Assembly (NCBI GenBank): GCA_024349245.1
Contig: JALDNG010000005.1
Coordinates: 21,899,001 to 21,963,000, forward strand
Origin: Neodontobutis hainanensis
Taxonomy: Eukaryota > Chordata > Actinopteri > Gobiiformes > Odontobutidae
Length of the DNA: 64,000 nt
Direction of reading: 5' to 3'
Positions within the stretch are counted from its first letter, which is position 1, and the number at the start of each line of letters is the position of its first letter. Under the pieces are notes generated by a model that did no database searches, was not told the DNA's origin, and saw only the letters and a list, made by a program, of their open reading frames with translations. Both the position numbers and the translations under genes were made by a program. Below, piece after piece: positions 10,083 through 25,000 of the stretch.

Positions 10083-13000
10083 GTAGGTTTTCTCCATTCA
10101 CATCAGAACAGGTACCAACTGTTGCTCCATGTCAACATGATGTTCATCAGGGGCACTCACAGCTCCACTCCCACAGCAACGAGGGCGGACAATTGATGCC
10201 ATCCTATATTCTCATGTCCATCTCAATACAAAGTATCTGTATTTTATTACAACGTTATAATTGTATTATCTCTTCAAGTAGACTGACTCGGTCTGAACGG
10301 TCAAACTCTGTAGTGTACAGGCCTCTGCCAAAAGGATTTCATGAATTAATTCTTATCTCAATCAATAAATTACTCGGATAGTATTTAAATTATTTTGAAT
10401 TATAATGAACACTGATGGTCAAAAAGACTAGCCCTGGAAAAGCTCAACGCCAGCTCGTTTTCCTCAAGGAGGGGCAAAGCTACTCGGGGCCAATCATAAT
10501 AGCAATAACAGCAAGGCAAAAATCTACGAAGAAGTAAAAAACTGAACATGGCATGGCAAACATCTTCTTTAAAAAGGAACGCGTTGTGAGGCATTCAAAT
10601 GTGATTGGTCATATCTGAGGAACAGACTGGCTCACGTCTGGTTGTGCCAGGCACAGCAAATAAAAATATATTAAACAAATATATTAAACAAGTACATATA
10701 AAGTGACTGGAGACACCGGGTTTTAGTCTGAGTACAAGATTTGTGTGAATGTGAGACTGGTGTTTTACTGTGAACAGTAATATATGGGCTGGTATTTCTC
10801 CCACTAAAACTGAAACGGAATATTTTGTATGTGAATTTGAAGTGTTAAAACTGAATCTGAATTGCTAAAACTGAATGAATGTTTTTTAAAAGCAGTAATT
10901 TGAACCCAAATGCATTGCAGTAAATTAAAAAATGAATTTATATTTAGAAATTTAATTAATTTGCGTTGGAACTGCTATTCCCGAGTTGAATATTCAGTTT
11001 TACGATACATTTAGTTTCAGTTCTACAATTCAATTTTAGTTCTAAAATAAAGTTATCATTTTTACAATTCAAATACAACAGTTTCAGTTTCTAGTGGCAC
11101 AAATATCACTCTGAAACCATACTGTTCTTTCTTCAACATGAAGACAATCTAAAAGTGGTTAAAATATACATTATATTATTAATAGTAGCCTGATGATGTT
11201 TACACAGAATAGTGTGGGTGCATAAAGGTGCATGTGGACCCTCCTGTTCCTGAACATTAGCATGCTCAGACTGTTGTGAAGTCTGTGATGCAAGCCTGCT
11301 TCTAGACTGATGTTCAAGATAAGGATTTCTTCCTCTGTTAGTTCTGGACTTTTCACTTTTGCCCCCTCCTGGTTCTGATGTAAAAAAACAGGAATGTAGT
11401 GACTTTGCTGTCTCGTGAACACTTGTCATAACATTTCAACATAACTAATAATAATTAGAGAGGTTAATGCACTGATTGATGATTTTAGCTTAGCTTGATA
11501 CATTTGTTAGCTAGAAAACTAGACTAGAATATAGATAGAAGTTAGTTAACAACAACTTAAAAAGCTGAACCTCGGGGTCCGTTTGCGCTACAATTCCAAA
11601 ACATTAATGACATTTACTGATATTATGGAAGGAGAGGGAACGTTTATTTATTTTATCAGAAAAATACAGCTCCTAAGCTTTGTGCCAAAGCTGAACTACA
11701 GCACTTTATCCTCCAGTCCAGGCTGCTGTTATATTCACAGAATTAATCCAGAACTGAACCAGGACAGGAGCTTCATTATGTCAGGATTAAAAAGACTCAG
11801 AGGCAAGTGAGGACGTCTAATAATGTGCTGAGTTGTGCATTTGTCTGTTAACTTTTTTATTCTGTCGTAAGTTAAGTTCTTGACTCTGTCTTGCATTTTT
11901 GACCCAATTTAAATTGACAACCAAAATGAGTTATTAGTGCACGTATGTTACTTTGGGTGATTAAAAATCTAAAAAGGTGTGAAAGGAGGTTTTGGAGATA
12001 AGTCTGTATTGTTCACATCTTCTTTAAGTTTAGTGTCAGTTTCTGTGGGAATCCTAAACGCTGAACAGAAATAATCATAAACATTTTAATTCAAATGTCG
12101 AACTGCAGTCCGGATCTGGACCTCGAGAGGCTTAGATCTGGACCGCAAGACATTGTCCATAATTACAAGTGCATTGTGTAAAATATATTTTTAAGCCGGC
12201 ACTTCTCAGCCTGATAATGAGTTAAAAACAACCATAATCTAAAAGTTGACGTTATGGACGGAGAGGGAAGGCTTATTTTAATCAGAAAATACAGCTCCGT
12301 GTCAGTGTCAGAGCTGAACAACAGTCCTTTATCCTCCAGTCCAGGCTGCTGTTATATTCACAGAATGAATCCAGGACCGAACCAGCACTGGACCTTTATC
12401 ATGTCAGGATTAAAAAGACTCTAGCTCAGAGGAAACTGAGGACAACTAATAATATGCCGAGTTTTGCATTTGTCTGTTAACTTCTTTATTCTATTCTAAG
12501 TTAGATTCATGACTTGTTTGTCGCATATTTGACCTCATTTACAAACAATGTGAGTAATTAGCTCACGCTGGTCGCGTTCATTTGACCCTGATATAATAAC
12601 TAATAACTTGTTCATTTGGGTGATTAAAACCAGAAAAGGTGTGAAAGGAGGGTTTGGAGATGAGTGACATAAGTCTTCCTTAAGTTGTGTCAGTTTCTGT
12701 GTGAATCCTAAAAACTGTTTCAAAACTAATCATAAGCATTTTTATTAAAACGTTACCCCACACGGGGAAAACACTGGAAATAAATCTTTTTGTTCTGATT
12801 TTGAACATGTTTTAAGATGAATCTGCAAAATAAACTGTAACAGTTTTGTTATTGGCAACAACTAATGCTAAAGAAATGCTCAGTGCATTTTTCCTTGTGC
12901 CTTTTGTTTTCAGAGGAATAACAATAGAAAGATGAATTATGACATCATCTTTGTCATTTTGTTTAACAAATGTGTTTTGGCTTGAGTTGATGGTTTTGTA

Positions 13001-16000
13001 TTTAAAATGTTCTCACACATTTATGAAAGAGTATAAAGTATAATATTCAGGATCCCAGGCTGTTGTCAATAAACCACCAGGTCCTGAGCCTTATCTTTGT
13101 TTATCTGTTTTTGGTGAAAGCCTCATGTGAACAAAAGAAATAATACAGAAATCAGTGGATTACCTACATTCATCTCCATGTTGTTTAAGGTTTAAGTTGT
13201 GGGTGTGGAATAAATGGGACTATACTTAAAGAATTATATTCAAACACATATCATTTTATTAAAAATTTCCAGACCACTCACAGTGAGAAAAGTTAAAGTG
13301 GACCTCGGCTGATTTTAGTTGAAGACCCCTGCGCTATACTGTGAAAAAATAAAAGTATATTAAAACACATATCCTTTTATTTTAATTTTCAGGATCTCTC
13401 ATGGTGAGGAAAGTTAACTAAGCGGATTTTAGTTGAAGACACCTGCTCTATAGGAACAAAAATGACTAGAACAAGTCATTTCATGAGGTGCCTTAAAGCT
13501 AAACATTACCAGAAAAAATAAACAAGGTAAACCTGGTTAATCAGTGGGATGAACCTTTGTAGTGTATCCATACAGAGTGGAGGTTCAGGGGGCAATAACT
13601 CCCAATGGGTAAAACCTAGCCTTCTGAAACCAAATACATAAAATAACATTTAAAACGAAGTATAAGTTTAAAAACAGGGTGTATAGTTATGACTTTATTT
13701 TTCAGGCCTACAGTAGAGCTTCAAGGAAGCAGGTAACTTTAGTTGCACGACAGCAGGGATTAAAATATATTTAATAACATAATGTCCAATGTATTTAGGA
13801 GTCAGCCTCTGTAATTCTGTCCTCAGAGGTAAGTCTCAGGTGGATTTTCCACAGTGATGTGCTCATCAGCAGGGTCCAAAAACTGGCGTGAGGACGCATC
13901 TGGCTTTACATCACTAGATCCCGGCATATAGGTGAGGGAGAAGTTAAAGCAACCTAGGAAAAGAGCCCACCGGGCCTGGCCAGAGTTTAACCTTTGAGCA
14001 GAACGAAGATAAGAAGTTCAGCAGGGGATGATGGCACCCTCCAGCCAGTATCTTCACTTCTGCAGCACCAGAACCACAGCCAGAAGTTCCCGATGACCCA
14101 CATCATAGTTCCTCTCAGCAGGGGTCATTTGTCGAGAGAAGGCTGCGCAGGGGTGGAGCTTGGATGCAGAATGCTGGGAGAGAACTGCGCTAACACCAGA
14201 GTCCGAAGCATCCACTTCAATGACGAACTGTGCTGTAGGGTCGGGATAAGACAAGACAGAAGCAGAACAAAACAAACAAATTTCAACATGGCAAAAGCCG
14301 AATCAGTATAAGGTGACCATTCAAACTGAGTCTTAGCAGACGTTAGCTTTGTGAGAGGGGCTGCAACTCTGCTATAATTGCGAATAAATCTACGATAAAA
14401 ATTAGCAAAACCCAGGAACCTCTGAAGTTGCTTTCTGTCTGATGGTGTGGGCCACTCAGCCTCTGCCCTGATCTTATCTGGGTCACTCTGGATCTGTTCC
14501 TTCTCAACAACAAAACCCAGGAAGCTGACTGATGAAGCATAAAATACACACTTCTCTGCTTTAACAAAAAGTCTGTTCTCCAGCAGACGTTGGTCATAAC
14601 AACAAGACAGGATAATGGTCCTACTATATTTGAACAGGTCCCATACATTAGATTTAGCAGCTTGATTTTTTAATGATGTATATTCCCGACCTTAATTTCT
14701 CCCGCACCTTGTCTTCCATCTTCACTTTTATTTCTCCGTTTGTTTTGTTGTTGTGTCGCTGGCAGCGGGAGCTGCTTGGTGAGCTGCTTCCAGGGCGGGC
14801 TTGCGGTCATAATGTTAACCAATCAAAGAAACGCTGGACGTGACGCAAAAAAAAAGCCCAAACCACACAGCCGAAATTGACAATCCAGTTAATTGCACAG
14901 CCCTAGCTTCAGTTAAAACATAGTTAAACCGTAGGGCTCTTGCTGTAAAACACACAAACTATACCTACTGTTACTTTTGTAACATGCAACAAAAAGTGTA
15001 AAAGCTGATTTCTTTGGCTCCAAACACCTCATAATATTTGTTAATAGCACTATAAATACAAGTATACAATCCACAATATGGGAATTTGTCTTAGTAGATC
15101 ACCAAAAAGGCTGCTCACTCCCCCATTTATCTCACTACCTGTTCTGCCAACCAGCGTGGGCACACTGTATAGAGCTGGACAACAAGCCGAGTGTAGTTGT
15201 ACTAGTTTTGTATATATATATATATATATTTTTATTATTGTTGTAATCAGATGAGGGGGAATTAGTACGTGTAGGTGAGACAAACAATCAGCCCACCTGT
15301 CAGCTGTGTTCCGCTACACAAGAGGCCTTATTATAACTCTTGTCTGCTGACACTGTCTAGACTGCGTAAAGCTATGAGATACCCACTGACAGCTTTAAGA
15401 CTACATAATGTTACATAAACCATAATTATAATAACCCCATATAATAACAAATCTTAGTTATCTTTACTAAATATAGGCGGTAAAGCGGAAGGTTTTTAAC
15501 CTTCCCTGAACATTGTTAAAGTTGAGGCTTGTTTTACTTCATTTGGGAGGCTGTTCCAGATTTTTAGAGAGCAGTGTTTGCAACACACTTCTTCATATAA
15601 CCACCAGGGCAAAGATTTACATGGGAGGATTGTGTGATGATGACTGGCTAGAGGATTTGTCTTTGCTGGGCTCTCACGCCGCCTTTTCTAATATTTCATC
15701 TGCATTCCTGCGCATATACAGATACATGTTGCAAACCCATATGATTCCTTAACGAGTAACACTGATATATATAACCTTTGAAAGACCAACAGACGAAAAT
15801 TAACCCTATAAAAATGACAGCTGGCACAAAAGTATTTAGTTATTTAATTAGATTCACATTTTCAATTAGGTCCATGTCCACATTTACATTTACATTTAGT
15901 CATTTAGCTGACGCTTTTATCCAACTCGACTTACAAGTGAGGAAAACAATGGAAGCAATTTTACAACACAAGGTAACAAAAAGCATTAGGGCACCAAAAA

Positions 16001-19000
16001 ACTAGTCATTTAGAGCCCAGCACAGTATACAAAGCTAAGGATAGGAAAGATTTATTTTTTTTTAAATAGAGAAGGAATCAATAGAAATGAAGTAGAATTC
16101 AGTGTTTGTCAGGAGTTGACAAAAGAGATGTGTTCTCAAGCGTTTTTTAAAGATGTCTACAGAATCTGATGATCTTGTAGCAGCAGGTAGATCATTCCAC
16201 CAATGTGGAACAGATCCAGAGAAAGTACGTGAGAGTGATTTTTTTCCTTTTTGGGATGGTACAACCAGACATTGTTCATTTGCAGATCGCAGGGATCTGG
16301 TAGAACATAGGTCTGTATCAGTGAGTGAAGATATGAGGGGGCGGAGCCAGTGGTGGTCTTGTAGGCCAAGAGCATAGCTTTGAACTTGATGTGGGCGTCA
16401 ACCGGGAGCCAGTGTAACCTAATGAAGAGAGGAGTTACGTGCGCTCTCTTCGGTTCTTTAAAGACCACTCTTGCCGCTGCATTCTGGATGAGCTGCAGAG
16501 GTTTGGTTGTGCAGCAGGGAGTCCAGCCAGAAGAGCATTGCAATAATCCAGTTTGTATAAGACAAGAGCCTGGACTAGAATTGTGCTCTGATAGGAAAGA
16601 ATAGAATTGTGCTCTGGTAGGGAAGGTCTAATTTTCCTAATGTTGTAGAGGATGAATTTACAAGACCTGGTGGTGCTGGCAACATGACATGTGAAGTTTA
16701 GTTGATCATCAGTTACCACTCCCAGATTTATGCCAGTGCTGGACGGTGTAATGGTTGATGAGCCTAGTTGAATGGAGAGGTTGTGGTGGGTCTTTGGGTT
16801 TTGCCGGAATCACAAGCAGTTCTGTTTTTGCAAGGTTCAGCTGCAGGTGATGGTCCTTCATCCAAAGTGAGATGTCACTCAGGAATGCCGAGATGCGAGC
16901 AGAGTCGGATCATCAGGTTGAAAAGACAAGTGGAGTTGAGTTTGTTGACATTTGTGGCAGTACACAATTTTATTTTATTATTGTACAATAACTACTTGAG
17001 ACTCCAAATTCTTCAGATGTCTGGTCACCCTAGAGTAGACCAGGTTATAGAATGAGTTTTTATCTCATTCTATTATAACACATATTAGAATGTCCATTGT
17101 AAATGCTACATGACAACACAACAAAGGTTAGTTGTTTTAAACTGAAAACATCTTGCGTGAACAGAGCCGCGTGGAGCCCTGAAGAACAGCGTTGACTGTG
17201 TTGCAGTGAGCTTTGTGCCTACGTTGGAGCTCATTTCCTGATGAACATTTTCTCAATCCTTTGTTGGAATGAATAATCTGGGATTACACTTCCATTTTAG
17301 GTTATGTCATCAACAGCTCAGCTCTGTGCAAGTGTCAATCTGCTCTTGCTTTAGCATTCAGCTCTAATGATGGTCTGACGGACAGTGTTGTTGCCTTGTC
17401 ATATGCCCTAGTATATATAAATGTAAAGTATTGAGGCCGGCTGGATACATTTTTTAAATTTGACTCAGCAAGTCATTGAGCGCTTTTTTTTGTTGTGCTA
17501 ATGCAGTAACTTCTGTATCTGTAGGCTCATTCTGTAGTAGACAAGAATAAACTTGATTTAAAAGAAAATATCTCATGTCAAGCCGTGCACATGGTTCCAC
17601 AATGTGACTAGATCACTGTGAGGCTCATGAGACGTCAGGAACACAATGTTAATACAACAATTAACCCTGTTGAACATAAAGACCATCAATACAAAAGTTT
17701 AGTCCATAAAATTATGTGTTAATGCCTTCCTTAGATCAAAGTAGCAATAGACTTATGATTAATCTGCTGCAGTTATTACCATAATAATAATAATAAATAT
17801 TATTATAAACATGGTAAAAACCATGGTCTGTCTGTTGTAGCCTGTAAAACTGGTCCTCTACAGTTTATTATTTAACCCACACAGACTTTAGGTTAAGGCA
17901 AGGCAAGGCAATTTTATTTATAGAGCACAATTCATAGACTGGGTAACTCAAAGTGCTTTACAGGAATAAAACACAATTTACAAGATTTAGATTAAGAAAC
18001 ATAAGAAAAATATAAAACATTTAAAAAAAAGAGTGCAGATAAAAAACACATGTTGTAATGAGTAATGTAATGTAGGTGGAGCTAAAGAGGAAGGTTTTTA
18101 ACCTCCCCAGGTACATTGTTAAAGTTGAAGCTTGTTTTACTTCATCTGGGAGACTGTTCCAGGTTTTTGCTGCAAGAAACCTAAACGCTGCTTCACCCTT
18201 TAGATTAATGCACTTTAAACTTTGTTGTGCTTATCTTTTTTTCTTTGTAATAGTTGTAACTTATTTTTAGTCCCGAGCCAGGCATGCATGGCAAGTGTGC
18301 AAAGTGCACTAACATAAGTCAATGACGACCAACAATCGTTATTGTTTTCTATCTTTTTCCAATCATTTGAACGTATTGCCATGACAACATGGTCAAAGAT
18401 AGGATGGGGCACCAAAATACCTTTTGTTCTAGGGTGGCATGAGAAATTTGTTTGCCAATTTTTGTCCATTTCCGACAAACTAGATTTTGGGGTTTTATAT
18501 GGGGAGGTAATTTTTGTATTTTGGTAATCACCACAGCAACACCGTTGAAAAATTGGGCATGGGTCCAAGGTGATTTTTTTGATTAGTGTGACAATCCAAA
18601 TTTTGTCAGTTTCCAAAAAAAAACCTTTTGGCCTTCCATAGTAATTATGGAAGGAGACACTGTTGCATAAATTGATTTTTTTTTTTAATCAAAAATGTTT
18701 AGGCTTTTGAAATTTGAGGCAAATCGGAATTTGCATTTGGGAATTATAACAATTTAGGAGGTGCACAATTTGCCAAAATTTTACGATAAATTTGATACAA
18801 TGCCACTCAGAAACCGGGTTTCATCTACAAAGAATTTGGATAACTTTGGAAGCCTCTTTTCTCTACATTATGTGAAGTGATTTTTAGTATAGTAAATATA
18901 TGTATATATATTTATATTTGCCTGGATAGTGCATGTGGCCACAAACAAGTTCTTCACTTGTCATTCATTTGTCAGACAAATGAGTGCTGCGCTGTGATTA

Positions 19001-22000
19001 CAACAGTCCCTTGCCATGCATGGATGGTTCTGAACTAAAAATAATAATCCAAGCAAAAAAACGTTTAGCCATTTTTCTAACAACCACAAACTATACATTT
19101 TCGGGAAGCTCTCGCCATTCCCCACATGTCCGTGGGGTCCGTAGTCAGTTCTGAGTGTGTTTTTATAGTGAGTGACCCCTTCACTGGCCATTTGCCCATT
19201 GACCGCCATTCATTTTATAAGTAAGCAATTACAAGTATGCCAGGATCCTAGATATGCTTGGATAGTGCACGTGGCCACAAACATGCAGGTGCTCTCTTCC
19301 CTCATCATTCCTTTGTTGGAAACTTGGGGATACTTGATAAGTGCTGTGCAGCGATTACAATAGTCCCTTGCCATGCATGCATGGCAGGTTTGGGACTAAA
19401 TATAGCTGCAAGCAGCGATGATTGGACCCTCGCTGTAGCGACCCGGTGCTAGTGCCAAGGGTGAACTGTGTTAAGCTATCTCAATTGGGATTCTTTAAGA
19501 AGTTAGGATATCCATGTATTGCAGTGCTGGTGGCAAATTTCAAATATATTGCAATAAAGCTCCAGGGCTCAAGGAATTGTTATTGAGGACGTTAGGCATA
19601 GAATGTTTTATTTTTTTCTGAAGGCGCTTGGGTGTAAATTTTTCAGTGTCTAGCAATTAAATTCAGATTTTTCGGTTCACAATTTGATTCAGAATTGATT
19701 TTCTAACTTTGATTTAGGGTCTGAAATAAATTCAAGTAAAGGCAACTTTTGCTAACAAAAACTGTAATGTACTGTAGATTATATAATAAGATGAAAAGAT
19801 AATGTTAACCAAAGAGAACATTTATTTAAAAAAAAATTTTTGTTTCTGACTCTACCAAATCTTTATATCAACTCAAAATTCATTCAGAAATAGAATTGTG
19901 CGTGTATTAACAGTACATTTAGAAAACAGTAACTACCATTAACTGTGTATTCTTGTGTTGATGTGTCCACAGATCAGTAAACAGCAGTTGCAGACCGTTA
20001 AAGAGCGCTTCCAAGCATTCCTCAACGGAGAAACTCAGATTGTGGCTGATGAAGCTTTCATAAATGCTGTGCAGAGCTACTATGAGGTAAGTTTATAACA
20101 CAGAAGATGCTGCTCACAAGGCACTGTAAGCCGCCTCAAAGAGCTTCACAGACTGCACTAGACAACATCCCCTGTCCTTAGACCCTCCATCAGGGTTTAG
20201 GAAAAACTCCAAAAATAAAACCCAGCCGGGAAAAAAGAGAAACCTCAGGGAGAACCACAGAAGGAGGGTAGGAAAAAGTAGGATAGGAAAAGATTTATTT
20301 TTTTAAATAGAGAAGGAATCAATAGAAATGAAGTAGAATTCAGTGTTTGTCAGTCAGGAGTTGACAAAAGAGATGTGTTTTCAGGCGTTTTTTAAAGATG
20401 GTTACAGAATCAGCAGCAGATAGATCATTTCACCAATGTGAAACAGATCCAGAGAAAGTACGTGAGAGTGATTTTTTTTCCTTTTTGGGATGGTACCACC
20501 AGACATTGTTCATTTGCAGAGCGCAGGGATCTGGTAGAACATAGGTCTGTATCAGTGAGTGAAGATATGAGGGTGCTGAGCCAGTAGTGGTATTGTAGGC
20601 CAAGAGCATAGCTTTGAACTTGATGTGGGCGTCAACCGGGAGCCAGTGTAACCTAGTAAAGAGAGAAGTTACACTCTCTTCGGTTCATTGAAGACCAGTT
20701 TTGCCGCTGCATTTTAGATCAGCTGCAGAGGTTTGGTTGGTTGGTCTCCCGGAAGTTGCGGGAGTCTCCCGCATATTGATAGCGGCTTCCTGATGCCCGC
20801 AAATTAGTTAAAATCTCCCGGAATCTAGAGCGACCGAGCGACCCTCTGAAGGCTCAGAATCTGTCCCTCTGAAGGCTCAGAATCTGTCCCTCTGAAGGCT
20901 CAGAATCTGTCCCTCTGAAGGCTCAGACTCTGTCCCTCTGAAGGCTCAGACTCTCTCCCTCTGAAGGCTCAGACTCTCTCCCTCTGAAGGCTCAGACTCT
21001 CTCCCTCTGAAGGCTCAGACTCTCTCCCTCTGAAGGCTCAGACTCTCTCCCTCTGAAGGCTCAGACTCTGTCCCTCTGAAGGCTCAGACTCTCTCCCTCT
21101 GAAGGCTCAGACTCTCTCCCTCTGAAGGCTCAGACTCTCTCCCACTGAAGGCTCAGACTCTGTCCCTCTGAAGGCTCAGACTCTCTCCCTCTGAAGGCTC
21201 AGACCCCAGTGTGAAATAAAGAAAGAGACACATGCAGAAGTTCAAAAATAGTAAAAAGTTGTTAGTACTATTTTCTATCTCAAAATCACAGCAGTGCTTT
21301 TTGACTTCTGGCTTGTTTTTGGTAATCTATAGTCACTATTAAAGGTGCATTATGGAAGTTTTTATTGGTTCAAAATTTTTTTTCTAACCTATACATGCAT
21401 CAGCAACAGCCTGATTACAGCATGAGCCTGAATTATTTGTGGTTGCTTCTGCAAGCCTGTACAATCAATTAAATGCAAAGTTTTCTTGTGCATGTTTATT
21501 TAACTGGTTCTCAATTTCTAGCTGCAAAGTTAAAAATGAATCCTTCAAACACAGGGAAGAGACAGACCTCCAGCGCACTTGAAACCGGCAGATTCTTCTT
21601 CGGTTGTTGTTTGTTCATGCTCGTACAAGCGTGCGCACAGTGAACACGCACAATACATGCAGTACTGCTAACGCCAGAGGTGGCACACTAGTACAAAAAG
21701 ATCTTCAGTAATGCACCTTTAAATGTTCATTAGTACAATTTTAAATATCCCCAAGGGTTATTGATGTATCAAGTATAGTCTCAAATAAAGTGTTATCTTA
21801 AATCATTTTGAGCATAGTCATGTTATGTGTTTATCCATATCAATGTCTGTCTTAATACATCTGTCTATGTATTTATTTGCATTTTTACAATATGCAGGTC
21901 TTCCTGAAGAGTGACCGTGTGTCCAGAATGGTGCAAAGTGGTGGCTGCTCTGCCAGCGACTCTCGGGAGGTGTTCAAAAAGCACATTGAGAAGCGTGTGC

Positions 22001-25000
22001 GCAGTCTGCCCGAGATTGATGGGTTGAGCAAAGAGACTGTGCTGAGCTCATGGATTGCCAAGTTTGATACCATTTACAGAGGCGAGGAGGACCCCAGGAA
22101 GCACCAGCAGCGTATGACGGCCAGCGCTGCTTCAGAGCTCATCCTCAGCAAGGACCAGCTCTACGAGATGTTCCAACAGATCCTGGGCATCAAGAAGTTT
22201 GAGCATCAGCTCCTGTACAACGCCTGCCAGGTGAGTGTAAGAGCCTGGGTAGTAAAGAGGAAAGACTCAAAAAGCGGAAATTAGTGGCCACTTATGTGGA
22301 AGTGGGGGAAGGCTCCATGAAGCTTGTCAATATTTGTTCACAATTTTAAATCTTTCCTTGTTGTGAAGGCTTCTTTGCTTTTACACAAATTTTGAGCCAT
22401 AAGTGTGACAAATCAAAAATATCCTCTTCTGCAGTTTTCTGTTTCTTACCGGATTGAATAGTCAGTGACTCACAGTGAGCTTACAAATTATCTCATTTGT
22501 AAGCTCAGGTTTTAGGTGACCGCCCACTTTATTGAAGCGTGAGAGCTGCTATATGTAACATTAATAAACTGTTATCTGTATTAACATCATACCACACTTG
22601 CTTATAATAAACCATACAAAGCATAAACTGAAAAGGTACATAATGTGAACCCATGCATACGTAAGTGACTGAATAGGTACATTGAAATCAAACACATAAC
22701 ATCAAAAATATGACACTACATTCCCCTCTGTGTGACCATCTATTGGTCACATTACAATTAGTCATCACAACTGGTTCATAATGCATTATTACACGGATCC
22801 AAATTTAGTTTTAGATGTTTCCTGTCAGATTACCCATCAAAACATACCATTCCAACATATAGTTAACATCGTTCCTTCACTTACACCAAAAGTTACAGTA
22901 TTGTTCAAAATAATAACAGTACATTGTGACTAACCAGAATAATCCAGGTATTTAGTTTATTTTTTATTGCTACGTGGCAAACAAGTTATCAGTAGGTGCA
23001 GTAGATTCAGAAAACATAGAAGACCAAGCATTTATAATATGCACGCTCTTAAGGCTGTGCAATTGGGCAATTAGTTGAAAGAGGTGTGCTCAACATTCCA
23101 CAAGTCATTTACATTTATTGGTTTTGCTTCAGAAATTTTTGATATCACCCCACAAATTCTCATTTGGATTAAGGTCCGGGGATTGGGCTGGCCACTCCAT
23201 AACATTATTTTTTGTTGGTTTGGAACCAAGACTTTGCTTGTTTACTAGTGTGTTTGGGGTCATTGTCTTGTTAAAACAACCATTTCAAGGACATGTCCTC
23301 GTCAGCATAAGGCAACATGACCCTTTCAAGTATTTTGACATATGCAAACTGATCCATGATCCCTATTATGTGGATACCCAACACCATGTTAGGAGAAACA
23401 TGCCCATATCATGTTGCTTGCTTCACTGTTTTCACTGTCTTCACTGTGTACTGTGGCTTGAATTCAGAGTTAGTCTCAAAAACTGTCTGTGGCCCTTGGA
23501 CCCAAAAAGAAAAAAATACTCTCATCAGTCCACAAAATGTGGAGGAGTTCAAGTATCTTGGGGTCTTGTTCACAAGTGAGGGAAGGAGGGAAGGAGGGAG
23601 CGTGAGATTGACAGACGGATCGGAGCAGCTTCTGCAGTGAGGCGGTTGATGTACCGGTCTGTCGTTGTGAAGAAGGAGCTGAGCTGTAAGGCAAAGCACC
23701 CTTAGAGATAGAGTGAAGTGCTATGTCTCTCGGGAGGAGCTCAAAGTAGAGCCGCTGCTCCTCCACATCGAAAGGAGCCAGCTGAGGTGGCTCGGGCATC
23801 TGTTTCGGATACCTTCTGGACACCTCCCTAGGAAGGTGTTCTGGGCATGTCCCACCGGGAGGAGACCCCAGGGAAGACGTAGGACAGGCTGGAGGTACAA
23901 TGTCTCTCAGCTGCCCTGGGAATGCCTCGGTATCCCCCCGGAAGAGCTGGAGGATGTGTCTGGGGAGAGGGAAGTCTCTGCATCTCTGCTTAGACTGCTG
24001 CCCCCGCAACCTGGCCTCGGATAACGGTAGAAGACGAATGGATGGATGGACAGTCTACAAAATGTTCCTCCATTTCTCTTTAGGCCAGTTGATGTCTTCT
24101 TTGGAAAATTGTAACCTTATCTGCACATGCCTTTTTTTAACAGAGGGAATTTGTGGTGGATTCTTGAAAATTGATTAGCATCACACAGATGTCTTCTAAC
24201 TGCCACAGTACTTACAGGTAACTCCAGACTGTCTTTGATCATCCTGGAGCTTTCTGGTTTTGCTCTCCATTTTAAGGCATTGGAGATAATTTTAGCTGAA
24301 CAGCCTATCATTTTTGGTACCTCTTTATAGGTTTTCCCCTCTCCAAACAACTTTTTAATCAAAGTACGCTGTTCTTCTGAACAATGTCTTGAATGACCCA
24401 TTTTAAATCCTTAAATAGGGGCCACCTGATTCACACTTGTTTTTTCACAAAATTTATGACCTCAGTGATCGAATGCCACACTGCTATTATTTTTGAACAC
24501 CCCCCTTTCAACTAATTTCACAATTGCACAGCCTTAAGAGCGTGCATATCATGATTGCTGGTACTTGTTTGTTTTCTGAGAATCTACTGCACCTACTGGT
24601 AACTTGTTTGCCACCCAGCAATGAAAAATATACAAAAAACCTGGATTATTCTGGTTAGTCACATTGTACTGCTATTATTTTGAACAGTACTGTACTTTCA
24701 GCAATATAAGTCTATATAGCTCTACTCACATAAAAAGAAATAACCATGAGAAAAAAATACACTTATAATATAAAAAAAATACATTTGCACCTCAGTTCAC
24801 CCATTTTCTCAAACTGATATTGTTTCCTACTCATCAGAATCCCCCCTTATGTCCATATCTTAAAACCATGTTTGGATTTGCCACATCTCCGACTGGACCA
24901 CATGCATAGTGCACCCAACACACAAAAATTCTTCCTGTATTCTAATAAAGTCTTGGCGCAACAGCCTGAGTGTTCGTACTGTACGCCTGACTGCCTCTCG

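Noticed and set aside
12061..12200. Possible microRNA hairpin in the duplicated region
   Set aside because: No stable stem of precursor length could be drawn by eye.
20842..21206. Regular repeats considered as a CRISPR array
   Set aside because: Direct 23-bp tandem units with no spacers, in a vertebrate intron.
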